This document shows positions 45,752 through 56,872 of a DNA stretch of 64,000 nt, piece by piece. The first letter of the stretch is position 1; every line of letters begins with the position of its first letter. The stretch is from positions 8,672,273-8,736,272 of the forward strand of contig OX291561.1 of the NCBI GenBank assembly GCA_946406115.1, in the 5' to 3' direction. The DNA comes from Apoda limacodes (taxonomy: Eukaryota > Arthropoda > Insecta > Lepidoptera > Limacodidae). A program made the translations under genes and the position numbers. The notes below the pieces were generated by a model. That model saw nothing but the letters and a program-made list of their open reading frames with translations. It ran no database searches and was not told the origin of the DNA.

Positions 45752-46026
45752 TCACTAATAATATAAAAGCGAAAGTTTGTGAGTGTGTATGTTTGTTACT
45801 TCTTCACACTCAAACGGCTGGATCAATTTTGATGAAATTTGGTATGAAAGTAGGTGGATTAACAAATAGGCTTCTTTTTATCACGAAAAATCCAAAAGTT
45901 TCTGCGTGGATAACTATAACCGAGCTTAAACGAACTTTAGCTACAGCTACAGCTTGCTATAGCCAACTTCATTAGTATATGTAAGGTATTAATTCAGGAT
46001 TTCCACGCCGGTAACCGAATCGAGGG
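45752..46026 (+). mobile_element. Helitron-like repeat (family A), 3' end degraded
   Basis: TCACTAATAATATAAAAGCG, CGGCTGGATCAATTTTGATG, TTGGTATGAAAG and ACTATAACCGAGCTTAAACG are in family order; the last bases are GGTAACCGAATCGAGGG. It abuts the LINE at 44350-45720 on its 5' side. Confidence 0.6.
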
Positions 46027-46655
46027 AAATACTTTGGACTGATACAGAATCGAAGGTCCTAGACCCTGAATTCGATTGTCAGTTAAGAAAATAAAATTTG
46101 TGTACCTATAGTAAACATGATGAAAAGCCATTTAAACTGCTAATACTGATCATCATGCCTAATAAAATGAAATAAAATAATGTAATGAATTTATTTTAAT
46201 TTTTTTTAAGATGGCCAAAATATATTGGTACATAGTAAGTAGGTCCCTACGTATAGAATGAATAGAATCGGTAGGTCTGTAAGTCTAAGCGCATCACACC
46301 TACGTCTCTCATCCGATCATGAGGTGGCATTGACATCCATCCAAATAGGACTGAAGGCTGCCGGTATTATGTCATTAAATAACGTAACATACAAGTTAAC
46401 TAATGTGTACACAATTACGTCAAAGTGGATTTGCTAAAAAAGTACAAGTTACACTGACGTACAAATCTACTTAAATCATTGATGAAAACAATTTTTTTGT
46501 TTTCATCAATGACTATAATGTAAAAGGTTAGTGCCCAGAGAAATTTGAGCCACATGTTTTCTTTGCCTTGATTGAATTGTTTGTTGGTTTGAATTAAACA
46601 ATTAAAAATTGTTAATATGCAGTCAATTTGTCCGGGTGGCACGATGCTAGTATTT
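46027..46655. other. Intergenic, one short hairpin
   Basis: TCATTGATGAAAACA..TGTTTTCATCAATGA at 46476-46511 is a perfect 15-bp-stem hairpin with a 6-base loop. No gene. Confidence 0.5.
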
Positions 46656-46659
46656 TAAG

Positions 46660-46796
46660 CCAGGATAGTAAGACAACTCTAGTAAGCCAGCAAGCTAGTA
46701 AAACTAGCGTCGTGGAGACTAGTTGTCTCAAGCCAGGATAGTTTAATAGGATGGCAGTCTATTTTTCAAGCTAGTAACACCTAATTACTATCCTGT
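46660..46796. mobile_element. Possible small element with CAGGATAGT / ACTATCCTG ends
   Basis: CAGGATAGT at about 46664, again at 46735, and ACTATCCTG at about 46787 bracket a stretch rich in CTAGTAAA words. Another CAGGATAGTAAACCAGCAA is at about 48102. The class is unknown; the ends resemble short hAT-type TIRs but no target duplication is clear. Confidence 0.35.
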
Positions 46797-47108
46797 GGCT
46801 ATTATTAGCTATGTGTGCACAAAAGCGATAGCCTTAGAATTAGCCTTAGATAGTCATAGAAACGCTGGTACCCGACCGAGTAAAGAAGTTATCTTTAATG
46901 TATTACTTCGCCAAGTAATGTGCAACTTAAATACTTATTCGAATAATAACGTTTCTATTATCGTTTTCGTTGTTTTTCTTACTTGGCTAGATACCCTGGT
47001 TTCATCACTAGCTTCGTGTGAACACTGAACCTAGTACAGGACCAATGGACGTCCTGTGTGTGATTACGTCGTACGTGTTAATTCTAGTTCCTTCTCAAAA
47101 ATGCATGA
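46797..47108. other. Intergenic, nothing recognised
   Basis: A 77-codon frame at 46795-47028 has no recognisable domain. Confidence 0.4.
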
Positions 47109-47871
47109 GGGTAATAAGGCCTGTCGGCTAATAAGGCCTACCCCCTAAATTTTAAAATATAAAAGTGCAAAAAATATCACAATATGGGAAACAATCATAA
47201 AATGTTATTTAGTCTAAGAAACGAGAAAGAAAAATCAAAATATTATCATAGATCTTCAACAAGAAAAAAATTTGTATAGTGCGAGTAATAAAGCCTACGT
47301 GCAGCATCCAAATTTTTATTTGGAAGATTATTGATTTCTATGGTAAAGCACATTTGTATATATGTGACTTTTTCAGCGCCAGTTTCTTTCACTTTAAATA
47401 ACAAAACGTAATTCCTAGACATCACAGGTTCAAATAAAATTTAACTAAGCAATTCTGTTACTTTTTGAAATATAGACCTTTAATACACACCTAAGGCCAT
47501 ATTTCCTGCACCTGTCTCAATTTCTTTGAATTAATTTAGAAATTGAAAATAACAGGGTAAAAAAACTGGTTGCCTGTAAAGTCGGTATACGGGCGAAAGT
47601 TTTACGTGACAATGATTTTATGTCTGTCTCTCTCGCTCTTAGGCGGGCGCGTGCCTCTCACTCGCTCTCATTGTGAGCGCATAACGTGAGCGGAGCGTAA
47701 CGCAGTTTCTTGAAGTGTCACCCGGCAAACCAATTTATAAGACGTTGTCACGTCAAAATATAATTTTCTTCCGAGAAACTGCAGTAACAATACAAAAAAT
47801 GTGACGGAGCTTGGAAAGGCTAAATAATTGATTAAATAAATGAATTTGATATTACATAGGCCTTATTACCC
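47109..47871. mobile_element. 763-bp TIR element, GGGTAATAAGGCC ends
   Basis: GGGTAATAAGGCCTGT at 47109-47124 is inverted as ATAGGCCTTATTACCC at 47856-47871. The word TAATAAGGCCT recurs at 47130 and, as TAATAAAGCCTACG, near 47287. No coding frame is present; a possible non-autonomous DNA transposon. The repeated terminal word recalls the pogo-like element at 15019-17058. No clear target duplication. Confidence 0.6.
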
Positions 47872-48532
47872 GCAGATACCTTATATGGTCTGGGAGAATT
47901 TCTGTGGAATATTTATAATATTTCTTTTAAAGTTAGTTAGTTAGTCAGTTATAGAAGTAACTGTGTCAATTGAATGGTGTTCTGTTTTTCGTAATTTATT
48001 TTTTATTTTTTACAAAACGTGTGGTCGCTGTATCAACTGTGGTGACACTAGTTTTAGTATACTGACATCGTGTAACAGCCCACTAGTATTGTGCAAAGTC
48101 AGGATAGTAAACCAGCAATATACTAGCTTACTTTTCCGGCTTGTAAATCATGTTTTTATATACAATAAAAAAAATACAAAATAAATGCAAATTTTATGAA
48201 CCTCATCGCAGATGAGACTACAAAAATAAATCATTGCACAATGTCATATTCACACAGAGAATCAAAAGCACTAAAACTATCATTGCGTTTAGAACAAAAC
48301 CATAGCGCGTGTTATCAAAATGTACAGCGCCATCTGTTGTCACTTTACTTACATTATTGCCTTAAGGAATAAACTAATTGGGTATATACAGTACAGATGG
48401 TGTTTCGATATTTTTACTTACTTTGTCCCGTAAGGTATTACTCCCGAAATTATGATTTTACCGATCTTCTACATAATGACTTCTAATAAATAAATAAATC
48501 TAAAATAATACTAATTTGACCCCTTTTCACTG
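47872..48532. other. Intergenic; one CTCF-like core
   Basis: AGCGCCATCT at 48326-48335. A 73-codon frame at 47963-48184 is unsupported. Confidence 0.4.
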
Positions 48533-48672
48533 TTTTTTAGGGTTCCGTACCCAAAGAGTAAATATATGATTTTAGAGGGGCTCCCATACAAAAAACGTGA
48601 TTTTTTTGCCGTTTTTATAGATAATGGTACGGAACCCTTCGTGCGCGAGTCCGACTCGGCACTTGTTTGGTT
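48533..48672 (+). repeat. GGTTCCGTACC repeat (family C), internally deleted
   Basis: TTTTTAGGGTTCCGTACCCA is followed after few bases by GGCTCCCATACAAAAAACGT and GGTACGGAACCCTTCGTGCG. About 140 bp compared with about 290 bp at 20849. Confidence 0.7.
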
Positions 48673-49789
48673 TTTTTTTTAGCTTTTAGCACACACATCT
48701 TGATATTTCTAAGTGCTATTCGTTTACAAGCCGTCATAATGCTTTAGTCCCTGAGAATTTTTTAAAATTATGCTTGGTTAAATTATTTCGGACTAAACAA
48801 CAAAACAAAAAGAATTACGTGGGACAGAGACATTTTTATTATGTTGGTATTTTAAAATGTAAAAGCTTAAATTGTTAAATCTTTGCTCGGTATAGGTATA
48901 TATCGTTCAAGTTTTTTGCTGCCTTAATTTGTTGCTTTGTTAGCTTTATCTGTCTGTCTGTACTATATGTAACTGACAAACTAACATACTAATTATAAAC
49001 AAAAGACAAACAAAAATTTATAACATCAGTTCGGAAATACTCATTACACCAGTTAATTCTGGGAAACCACAGATGACATAACAGAATATTTTAGAATAAA
49101 AAAATCCTATCCTCCTCTGAGCTCCAAAATATATCACAGATGATACTTTGGATCTGAATGAAACCAAATTATGACATGACCAAACGTGTGTACCTCATGA
49201 AAGCAGTTCCTAAGTAGAACTTTTTTTTTCTTTCTACTTAGTTCATTGCCCATGAACAATAAAACAGTAAAAATATTACATAATAAACATTTTCAAAAGT
49301 AAGCTGGCTACACCCCTCATTTGACACTTGAAGTGATTATTATGGTTTTTTTGACACAAACTGGTATGATATGGTGTTGTGCCTCTTTCATCCTGTTCAA
49401 AATGTATGGAGTAGGTAAAAACTCACGCTTCCCAGAAAAGGATTTGGGTAGAGTTTATTATTATTCTGCCATCCTCAGTGGCAGTGGACTCTGTCGTAGT
49501 TAGCTACACTCTTAATAATTGCTACCAAATCATTCTTATTCTTGAAAGACCAAGAATAGCTTTAGCCACTGAGCAACCAATTAAAGATCCTACCACTACA
49601 GATGTCTAATTAAGTGACTTGCCAAGTTCGGTTGGCGCTAGATAAATTTGAAGAAGTTGATAATGTTACAGTTAAAACTCGTTTTTCGTTAGAACGCGTT
49701 TTCCCTAGTTAGAACTAGTTTTTACTAAATGCCTTTGTTAGAACTAGAAATACCTACTCAAAACTAGAATCTTCCAACGATATATTTGA
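48673..49789. other. Intergenic, nothing firm
   Basis: GTTAGAAC-type words recur at 49680-49750. A 60-codon frame at 49321-49503 is unsupported. Confidence 0.4.
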
Positions 49790-49801
49790 TTTTCAGAAAA
49801 A

Positions 49802-52517
49802 CTAGTTGTCCATACTGTAGTCCTTAGAGAAAACCTTGGCACGGAGCTTATTCCACAACCCAAGCGTTCGCGGGAGGAAGTTTCTCTGAAACCGCACTGT
49901 ACGCGACCATTTCGGTTCCAAAGTGTAAGAGTGAATTCCCTGCCGATGGCGAGCGGTGCGATGGTAGAAAGTTGCCGTGGGCATCATTTCGAACAATTCC
50001 TCAGAACACATCCTATTGTACTATCCTATTGAAGTCTAGTTTTAAGAATAATTTAAATTTTAGTAAATTTAGTGCCTAATTATCGTTAAAATTATGTGTA
50101 TATGCTAAAAATTGTTCTACAAGATATTGTAATGTTCTTATTTTGACAAATTCGTGTATTTAAAAGCAAAACTGGAATGACGCCAAACTCATCAACTGTC
50201 ATCTCATCAACCAAGGATTTGAAATTTTTTACAAGAAATCATCGTTCCCGGGAAGTAGTTTGTGAGTTAGTTACAAGTAACCCTGCATCTAACTGTGACC
50301 CTATTGTGACCATTGATTTAACGTGTGATAGATCTGTAGAGAATATACCCTCTAATATGAACATTCATAACCAAATTAAAATATACAATAAGTTAAATAG
50401 GTTTATTAGGAAATCACAGAAACTTGTTAGAAAAAAATCTCATCTCTATAAATATTCAACTTTTAAAAAACAAAATAAATATCTTGTTCAAAAGTTAAAA
50501 TATTGCAATGTAAAACTAGAAGAAAGTAGATCTTTATATAACCATGAAAAAAAAAAACTAAATCGGAAAATCTTTATTTTACATAAATCTTTAGAAGATA
50601 CAAATTCTAAGTATGAAAGTGCATAATGTGAAATCAGTGAGCATATCCAGGCTGTGAGTAACTTGATAGATTTATGTAAATATAACACAGAGCGATTTGA
50701 ATCCTTGACAAACAATCATTTGTGTGATTATGTGTTCCCGTCTCTCAAAAAGTGATCCACAGTCGGGTTTGTTAGCTAGTTCTATCCAAAAGTTGATAAA
50801 TAATTGTGAAAGTCAAAATTCAAAGTACTGTATCTTGTAAAACACCTTGTCCAGAGCCTAGTACCCCCTTATCTTGCAGTACTAATAATAATACAGTGCC
50901 TGGAAACCTTAAAAAACGTAAGAAAACCTTAATTATTTCATACAAGCTTGGCAAAGGGTTCGGGGTGCTTGTTGGTAATTGTCTTAACCAAAAAGTAACA
51001 AATATCTGCACTCCCGGAGTATCATTCAGCTAGTTAATTAGTAGTATACCAACAGACAATTTGTATAGTATTACCACATTAGTCATTATATTTGGGGACA
51101 GTGCATCTTTAAAAAAGCTGGTATCCGAGTGCACCCGCCCAGAGATGGCAGCAGTACTCCACATGGGGTCGAACTTGCGACTTGTAAAGCAGCAACCTCT
51201 GACCCAACGTGTAGTACAGCCTCGCTCTGTTGTGCCTAGTTTTTTGGACGCCATGAAGCTGGCTGGCTTTTCTTGCAAATGATCTCAGAACTGAACATCG
51301 CTGGAGATGTCAACTCCAAGGATACCTTGGAGATGGAGAGGGGAGTGTTCTGGAATTGTGGGACTACAATGAACGGGGTTTTCTTAGCGGTGAATGCGCA
51401 GACTTGTGTCTTTCTAGGGTTGAATCGGACCAAGTTTACCCGTCCTCAGTTAGAGACCTTGGATAGTGTGGTCTCGTTTTGAGACACAAGTTCTCCGCGG
51501 TTTTCCTCCATAACGGAACGAGGGATGTTTGCACGACCCGTGTAATAAGCGTGTCCAGTACATCTGCATAGCAATGCATGTTGTTGATGTCAGACGTGTC
51601 ATTGATATGCAGTGGAAACAGTGTAGGAGACAGCACAGAGCCTTGCGGAACACCAGCATTAATGTCAATGCTATCAGAGCAACTACCGTCAACTACGGTA
51701 TGTATGCGTCTGCCGGTCAAAATGCTAGCCCCCCTTTTGCACAAACCCTCGGGCAATCCGAAAGATGGCAACTTTAATACAAGACCACGGTGCCAGACCC
51801 GGTCGAACGCCTTCGCTACGTCCAGGCTACATGACAATGCCTCCCCCTGACTCTTAATGGCTAGAGCCCATCGGTGTGTGAAATACACTAGAAGGTCACC
51901 AGTCGAGGGACCGTGGCGAAATACATATTGACGGTGTTTTTCTAGGTACCTAAGAAGCTGTGTGTTGATCACACGCTCCATCACCTTGGAGAGGAGAGAG
52001 GTAATTGCGATGGGTCTGTTATTCGATGTACCTGATTTATAGCTCTTTTTGGGCACCGGGTGCACATTCGCAGTCTTCCATGAAGACGGAAATTGCCTAG
52101 TGTGGTAGGAAAGCGCTAAGACGCGCGTGAGTACAGGACGTAACGCAGGAGCACACTGCTTAAGCACCACTGCTGGTATACCGTCTGGCCCACTCGACTT
52201 ATGAACGTCTAGAGAAAGCAACGCCCGCCGGACCTCCCGCTGTGTTATGGAGATTTCCGGCATGGTCTTACCGCACCACGGTATAGTAGCCACCTGTCAA
52301 CTGTCACCTTCAGTCAGCCTAGTAAATCGGCTTGTTCTTTAGCACTATGGGCTAAGTCACCATCGGTCTTTCGGAGTGGCGGTAACGACGACTGGCAAAA
52401 GTCCCCTTCGGCAGCTTTGGAAAGAGACCAGAAAACACGACTCCCAGAAGGATAGCTCGCAAATCGCCCACATATTTGCTCTGACAGTTGCTTTCTTACT
52501 GAACCTCGAGGCAGCAT
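49802..52517 (-). pseudogene. LINE ORF2: reverse transcriptase with altered YADD, interrupted
   Basis: On the minus strand: SLPPLRKTDGDLAHSAKEQA (about 52400-52330), then a 285-codon frame (52293-51436) with SSGPDGIPAVVLK, SWKTANVHPVPKK, SNNRPIAITSLLSKVME, SCSLDVAKAFDRVWH (motif A) and INAGVPQGSVLSPTLF (motif B). The catalytic motif C reads HCYADVLDT: the second Asp of YADD is lost, and a frameshift at that point moves the continuation (RFNPRKTQVCAFTAKK) to another frame. The C-terminal RTARHRQGIHSYTLEPKW and FQRNFLPRTLGLWNKL are past the insertion. The endonuclease is absent (5' truncation). Not functional. Confidence 0.85.
50165..51115 (+). pseudogene. ORF1-like coding sequence: coiled coil plus possible esterase-like fold
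   Basis: The frame 50177-50626 (149 codons) is followed by a decayed continuation. Its residues from about 65 on are lysine- and leucine-rich with heptad-like spacing (YNKLNRFIRKSQKLVRKKSH, then KLKYCNVKLEESRSLYNHEK), a predicted coiled coil. After frame breaks, KTLIISYKLGKGFGVLVGN, NICTPGVSF and TTLVIIFGDSASLKK (50920-51115) have the hydrophobic-strand and Gly/Ser pattern of SGNH-hydrolase-like domains, known from ORF1 of some CR1/L2-type LINEs. It starts with a plausible 5' UTR and ends exactly at the LINE junction near 51115. Which element it came from is open; the identification is tentative. Confidence 0.45.
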
Positions 52518-52595
52518 TTAATTTGCGTTTTACCTCAGAAATATTCGGATCCTTATTATCACCAGCCGTGGTCCAAGCCTCATAAGCACTTTGCT

Positions 52596-53039
52596 TTCAA
52601 TATCCATCTGCAGATCTGCATCTAATTCATCCAAATTGACAAAGTCAATGTCATCTCAATCACACACGTCGAGAATCACTAGAAGGTCCGAAATATGATG
52701 TTTTCTCAAACTGGAAACAGAAATTTTTGAGTGTCGAGTGCTCGAAGTATCACACTTATTTGATGAAAATACCGTTAGATTGACTAAATGAAAATAAAAA
52801 AAATATAACTTTTCTTTTTAAACACTACTTTTAAATTATTGAAAACAGTAAAAAAAAAACAAAAACATAGTAAAAACAAATATTCATCTCGCTAATTTGT
52901 TGTCATGTCGTAGCTCGCAAAAACAATAACATTCAAATGAATGTAAACAGTGGTGAAAACTATACAACCGAATCAACTACCTACTATATTTTTTTTAGTA
53001 AAGGTTACTTACCACTAACTTACATTCTGTGCACTCGGT
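52596..53039. other. Intergenic, nothing recognised
   Basis: AT-rich. No gene. Confidence 0.4.
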
Positions 53040-53836
53040 GTTGACTTATTACGAGCTTTTTTACGAGCTTTTTATTAGCTTCACCTGTATGTTTGTATGT
53101 TTGTATGTTTGTTTGTAACCGACTTCTTTGGGCGCGATTTTGACCCACTTTAAACGGCCAGATTTCGTTCAAACTTTGTAGATTTATTGAGGACCGATGA
53201 CAATACACTAATTTAATAAAATTATTCCATTTTTCAATTTGCAAAATATGATTTTTGTTAATTTATATAATTTTCATCTATAGTCGATAAGGTAAGAAAA
53301 TAAAGCACTCTCTGATGCTTCGCATCATGAGTCGTGCAATAGTGTAAAATTAAAAAAACAAGCTATTATAAATAATCCAAACTAAAAAGTAGAAAATAAA
53401 TAATAGTTTAAAAAAACTAAAAAACACGCTTTTTATAGAAAACCGAACTAAAAAATAGAAAATAAATTTTAATGAATTTAAATTAAGAAAATAGTGTTAA
53501 AAATATTAATGAATATAAATTAATAATAGTGTGAATAAAAAAAAAATTATTTTATTTTAAAAAAAGCGTGGGGTGCTTTTTAAGATATTATCGAAATGAT
53601 AATCACTCTACTCATATCTGTCAATAAAATATTTATAACTATTGACACCATGCACCCCACGCTTTTTTTAAAATAAAATATATTTTTTTTTATTCACACT
53701 ATTATTAATTTATATTCATTGAAATTTTTAACACTATTTTCTTAATTTAAATTCATTAAAATTTATTTTCTATTTTTTAGTTCGGTTTTCTATAAAAAGC
53801 GTGTTTTTTAGTTTTTTTAAACTATTATTTATTTTA
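53040..53836. mobile_element. Fold-back element: left body plus 184-bp-arm hairpin
   Basis: The arms 53393-53576 and 53652-53835 are reverse complements over 184 bp with only a few differences, separated by a 75-bp loop; each arm ends in the GCGTGGGGTGC word next to the loop. Left of the hairpin, 53040-53392 (ATGTTTGTATG repeats, GGGCGCGATTTTGACCC, ATGCTTCGCATCATGAG) reads as a continuation of the left arm with no right counterpart, so the right half may be truncated at 53836. I recall similar GCGTGGGGTGC fold-backs from other Lepidoptera but cannot name the family. Confidence 0.75.
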
Positions 53837-54048
53837 ATTATAGGTACTTATCAATATCAACTATTAATTTTGTTGCCTAAAATCATACCATAAGCGGTTT
53901 TTAATGTCAAAATTAAACCAAAATTGCTATCAATTACTACCTACTATCCGTCAGTTTCCTTGACTTATTTGTAAACCTTTTAGGACTACGATATAGGCTT
54001 TAGATCGCTTAAATACATCGCTTTTGTGCAAAAACATGTATTGCAGTT
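53837..54048. other. Intergenic, nothing recognised
   Basis: AT-rich flank of the fold-back element. Confidence 0.4.
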
Positions 54049-54172
54049 GTTTGTAATGAAAGTTGGTTAAATAATTAAAGTTGGTTGTTATCAAGTGCAC
54101 CGATGTTGTAGCAAAAAGTAAAAAAATGTGACTACAAAACGTTAAATTCCATACAAAAAAAATTAGGCTGTC
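54049..54172 (+). repeat. Interspersed repeat N, first copy
   Basis: GTAATGAAAGTTGGTTAAAT, TAGCAAAAAGTAAAAAAATG and TGTGACTACAAAACGTTAA match the copy at 62193-62325 in the same order. Confidence 0.6.
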
Positions 54173-54234
54173 TTCTTTTAACCGTAGGATGTTCTTCATC
54201 CGATGCACCGCAAGCATAAGAACCGAAAAGATGT

Positions 54235-54425
54235 TTTGGAGGAGGCTTATGCCTAGCAATGAATCAAAATAATTTACAAACATACATATCATACATAAAT
54301 ACACCCAGACTCAAGACAAACACAAATGCTTATTACATAAATATTTGTCTAGTGCGGGAATCGAACCCACACCGTCTGCACAGCAGCCGGCCACACTACC
54401 AACTAGGCTGTGAGGGAGTCAATAA
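54235..54425 (-). mobile_element. tRNA-derived SINE (type E)
   Basis: On the minus strand, AGCCTAGTTGGTAGTGTGGC is an A-box-like start and GTGGGTTCGATTCCCGCAC holds a B box (GGTTCGATTCC) about 35 bases on, the internal RNA polymerase III promoter spacing. The body continues through GTTTGTAAATTATTTTG to GCATAAGCCTCC. It does not fold as a complete tRNA, so it is a SINE head and not a tRNA gene. Confidence 0.6.
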
Positions 54426-54637
54426 TAAATAATAGTAGTATATAAAGAAACCTTTATAAATCTGAAATCATGAAATTTTTGTTTGAAAAACACTTATGCC
54501 TAAGTTTAATGCCAACTTCAAATAAAACTATTTTAAAATCCGTACATCCTAATATTTAATCAAAAAAACCGTCTAAAGAATGAATAAAGTAGAAAATATA
54601 TACTTATAATACAGTGTACATGTAGTATACTTCTTTC
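54426..54637. other. Intergenic, nothing recognised
   Basis: AT-rich spacer. Confidence 0.4.
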
Positions 54638-54640
54638 TTA

Positions 54641-54960
54641 GGGCGCGTTCGTTTTGGGATTAAGAGTTTTCACGATTGATACTTTTCACACTTGATAACG
54701 CCAGTTTTGCCATCGACACCTATCGTTCGTGTAGCTTTGAAACATTACTAACAAAATGTTTGGTTGCAAAACAATGAGTATGGGCAGTTTGACAGATTAA
54801 CACAAAAACCGCACTTCATTTTTCGGTGGCAAAAGTGACGAATTTTTTCATTACAGATGATACATAAATTTTGATATTTTTGACACCAATGCAAAACAAA
54901 CGGATTACAGATGACAAAGTTAACTAAAATAATGATTGCGCATACCAAAACGAACGCCCC
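54641..54960 (-). mobile_element. Complete 320-bp MITE (family F), TTA target duplication
   Basis: GGGCGCGTTCGTTTTGG at 54641 and CCAAAACGAACGCCCC at 54945-54960 are inverted ends, flanked by TTA (54638-54640 and 54961-54963). TTA duplication and GGGC ends fit PIF/Harbinger-type MITEs. Other copies are at 11036-11357 and 15590-15854. Confidence 0.75.
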
Positions 54961-54963
54961 TTA

Positions 54964-55419
54964 TAATTTCAATTTCTTATAGTAGTTGAGGATTAAAACC
55001 GTGACGTAACCTTATACACAGATAGGATACTCAAGTTCGCTGCGGTTAATAAATTGTTGCTAGTCTATGTGACCGATTACATAGTAGATAATATATTATA
55101 GTTACTGCGCAGGTTCAACTTACGTGGCGCGATTTACACATACGATAGTTGAGGTCAGACAAATTAGTAAATTGTCGATTGTCTATGTGACTCATGACAT
55201 AGTAGGTATACTCTATTTACGATTACTGAACTGTATTTAACTTGGCAGGTTTCAAACAAATAAAATTAGCAAGGTGCTCTTAAATTAATGAGCTCATGGA
55301 AACTGGCAAAACGTACTGCATGGCAAAAGTAGTATTTTAATAATGTGTTTTTGATTGTCTAATAAAGTATTTGGATTGAATAAAATAAAATAATTACACT
55401 TATGGTACAACGATGACCC
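54964..55419. other. Intergenic with a MITE end and a tandem duplication
   Basis: CTGCGCAGGTTCAACTTACG at about 55099 is one end of the MITE family at 37900-38012. GTCTATGTGAC..ACATAGTAG occurs twice (near 55061 and 55182), suggesting a roughly 120-bp tandem duplication. Confidence 0.55.
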
Positions 55420-55668
55420 ACCCAAGTCCTTATCAGCCTCATACGTCCCCACTGTTCGGTCACATAATGGTGGTTTGGGTCATACATCTTTTTGACGTAT
55501 GCAGGTTTCCTAATTTTTTCCTTTACCGAAATGCCAGTGGTTTGAATATTCAATGTACTTGAGAAATTAAGATAAAGACTCATTGGTACATGCTGGGTTT
55601 GAACCTCAGCCACTCAGGACACAAGGTGAAATCGAAATCCCTCGGCCACCAGCGACTTGTACCCATAT
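55420..55668 (-). mobile_element. tRNA-derived SINE (type H)
   Basis: On the minus strand, GGTGGCCGAGGGATTTCG is A-box-like and GCTGAGGTTCAAACCCAGC contains a B box (GGTTCAAACCC). The body passes TGGCATTTCGGTAAAGG and GAAACCTGCATACG and ends near a GGGGACGT word. This layout (ATGCAGGTTTCCT, TTTTCCTT, then a tRNA-like end) is a very common lepidopteran repeat. The copy at 58681-58935 shares the other half. Confidence 0.6.
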
Positions 55669-56872
55669 TGTAAAAAAGAATTCGTTTTTATGAAATCTTT
55701 ATGGATGTAACATTTCCAGCACAATTAACAGTAAAATTAGAAGAAAGAGAATTATGCAGTTAATCCCCCCCTCTTCACCTTTAAGTCGGCCTCCTATCAA
55801 TATGAAAAAACCTAAAATACACTCCAATTCAAGACAGCGCTTACTATTGAAATCAGTTTTAACCTCAAAATACTCGATCGAGAAAACCATGCTTGATTTA
55901 GTTTTTAAATTAGGTCAGGAGGCCAAAATGATGTATTGGTTTGGTCTAGTATAGTTTTATATAATCTGTGGTTTAGTACACTTGTAACTAAACTGTCTAT
56001 GTCTCGATTGCCATATGATTTTGGTTTCAAAATTGATTCAAAGAGTTACCATGCAGATCTCACTTAATACGTAATCTACTTGGAATTAATACAGGTGCAT
56101 GTACATATAAGGTTATGTGTTCGGTTTAAGAGTCTATACTACCTAAATTTATATATTTTTTAGCAAATGTTTCGCCGGACTCGCTGAGCAGATCCTACTT
56201 AAATTTAATGAATTTGTTCTTCAGAATATGGTTTAAACCCAGAAAAACTTGGAAACACGATTAATAAACTTCTGTTCGATAAAAAAAATTCTGAAGTGTT
56301 TCTTTTTTTCACTGTTTTTTTTTTAAGTTTTGGTAATCAAATCTTCAAAGTTCTAAGGGCTTTAGACCCTGAGAAAAAGCATTTTTTGATAACAATGATG
56401 TATAATAAAATATTGATATTTATTTCATGTATTTCAATGAAAATCGCAGTTCGTTGTTATGTAGCTGCACTACTCACGCACGCTTAGTTAGTTACATATC
56501 GCGTCATCCTTGTTTTAACTCGAGTTTTCTGTCACGTAGTAACTGCCTCTTAATAATTATGTGAATATGAGTCCAACAATGTTGTTATAGATAACAGTGA
56601 CAATGTGCTGTGCTTAACTCAACTCGGTCAGCTTGTTATTGCGTGATCGATTCAATTTGCCCAACGATATTAGCAGCGTGATTATTTTGCTCTTTTGGAT
56701 AATATACATCGCCTTCATTGTAATATGAAACAAAAAGCAATAATGAATTGTGCACTTGACTTTCGCAAATGTTATGTGGATTAGAGTAACCTTATGTTGA
56801 TCTAATACCTGTAAACGAGCAATTCTTGTATTTATGTACTTATATATCTATATATCTCTTGTATATATCTAT
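55669..56872. other. Intergenic, nothing recognised
   Basis: Opposing frames at 55699-55954 and one at 56296-56487 show no domain. Confidence 0.4.

Larger units (their letters stand above)
49790..52595 (-). mobile_element. Jockey-like LINE (copy B), split by an ORF1-like sequence
   Basis: The minus-strand copy runs from the pre-RT linker at about 52590 through the reverse transcriptase to about 51110, and the last part (CSEELFEMMP onward) is at 50015-49802. Between 50030 and 51110 lies foreign sequence with plus-strand coding potential, and roughly 40 codons of LINE are missing at the junction. It is the same family as 1960-3670 and 5830-6265 and retains the RT core that copy A has lost. Confidence 0.8.

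Noticed and set aside
46795..47028. 77-codon frame with a hydrophobic stretch as a small membrane protein
   Set aside because: No start context, neighbouring gene or compositional support; it lies between two TIR-type repeats.
54350..54425. tRNA gene on the minus strand
   Set aside because: A and B boxes are present, but no cloverleaf forms and a repeat body follows, so it is called a SINE.
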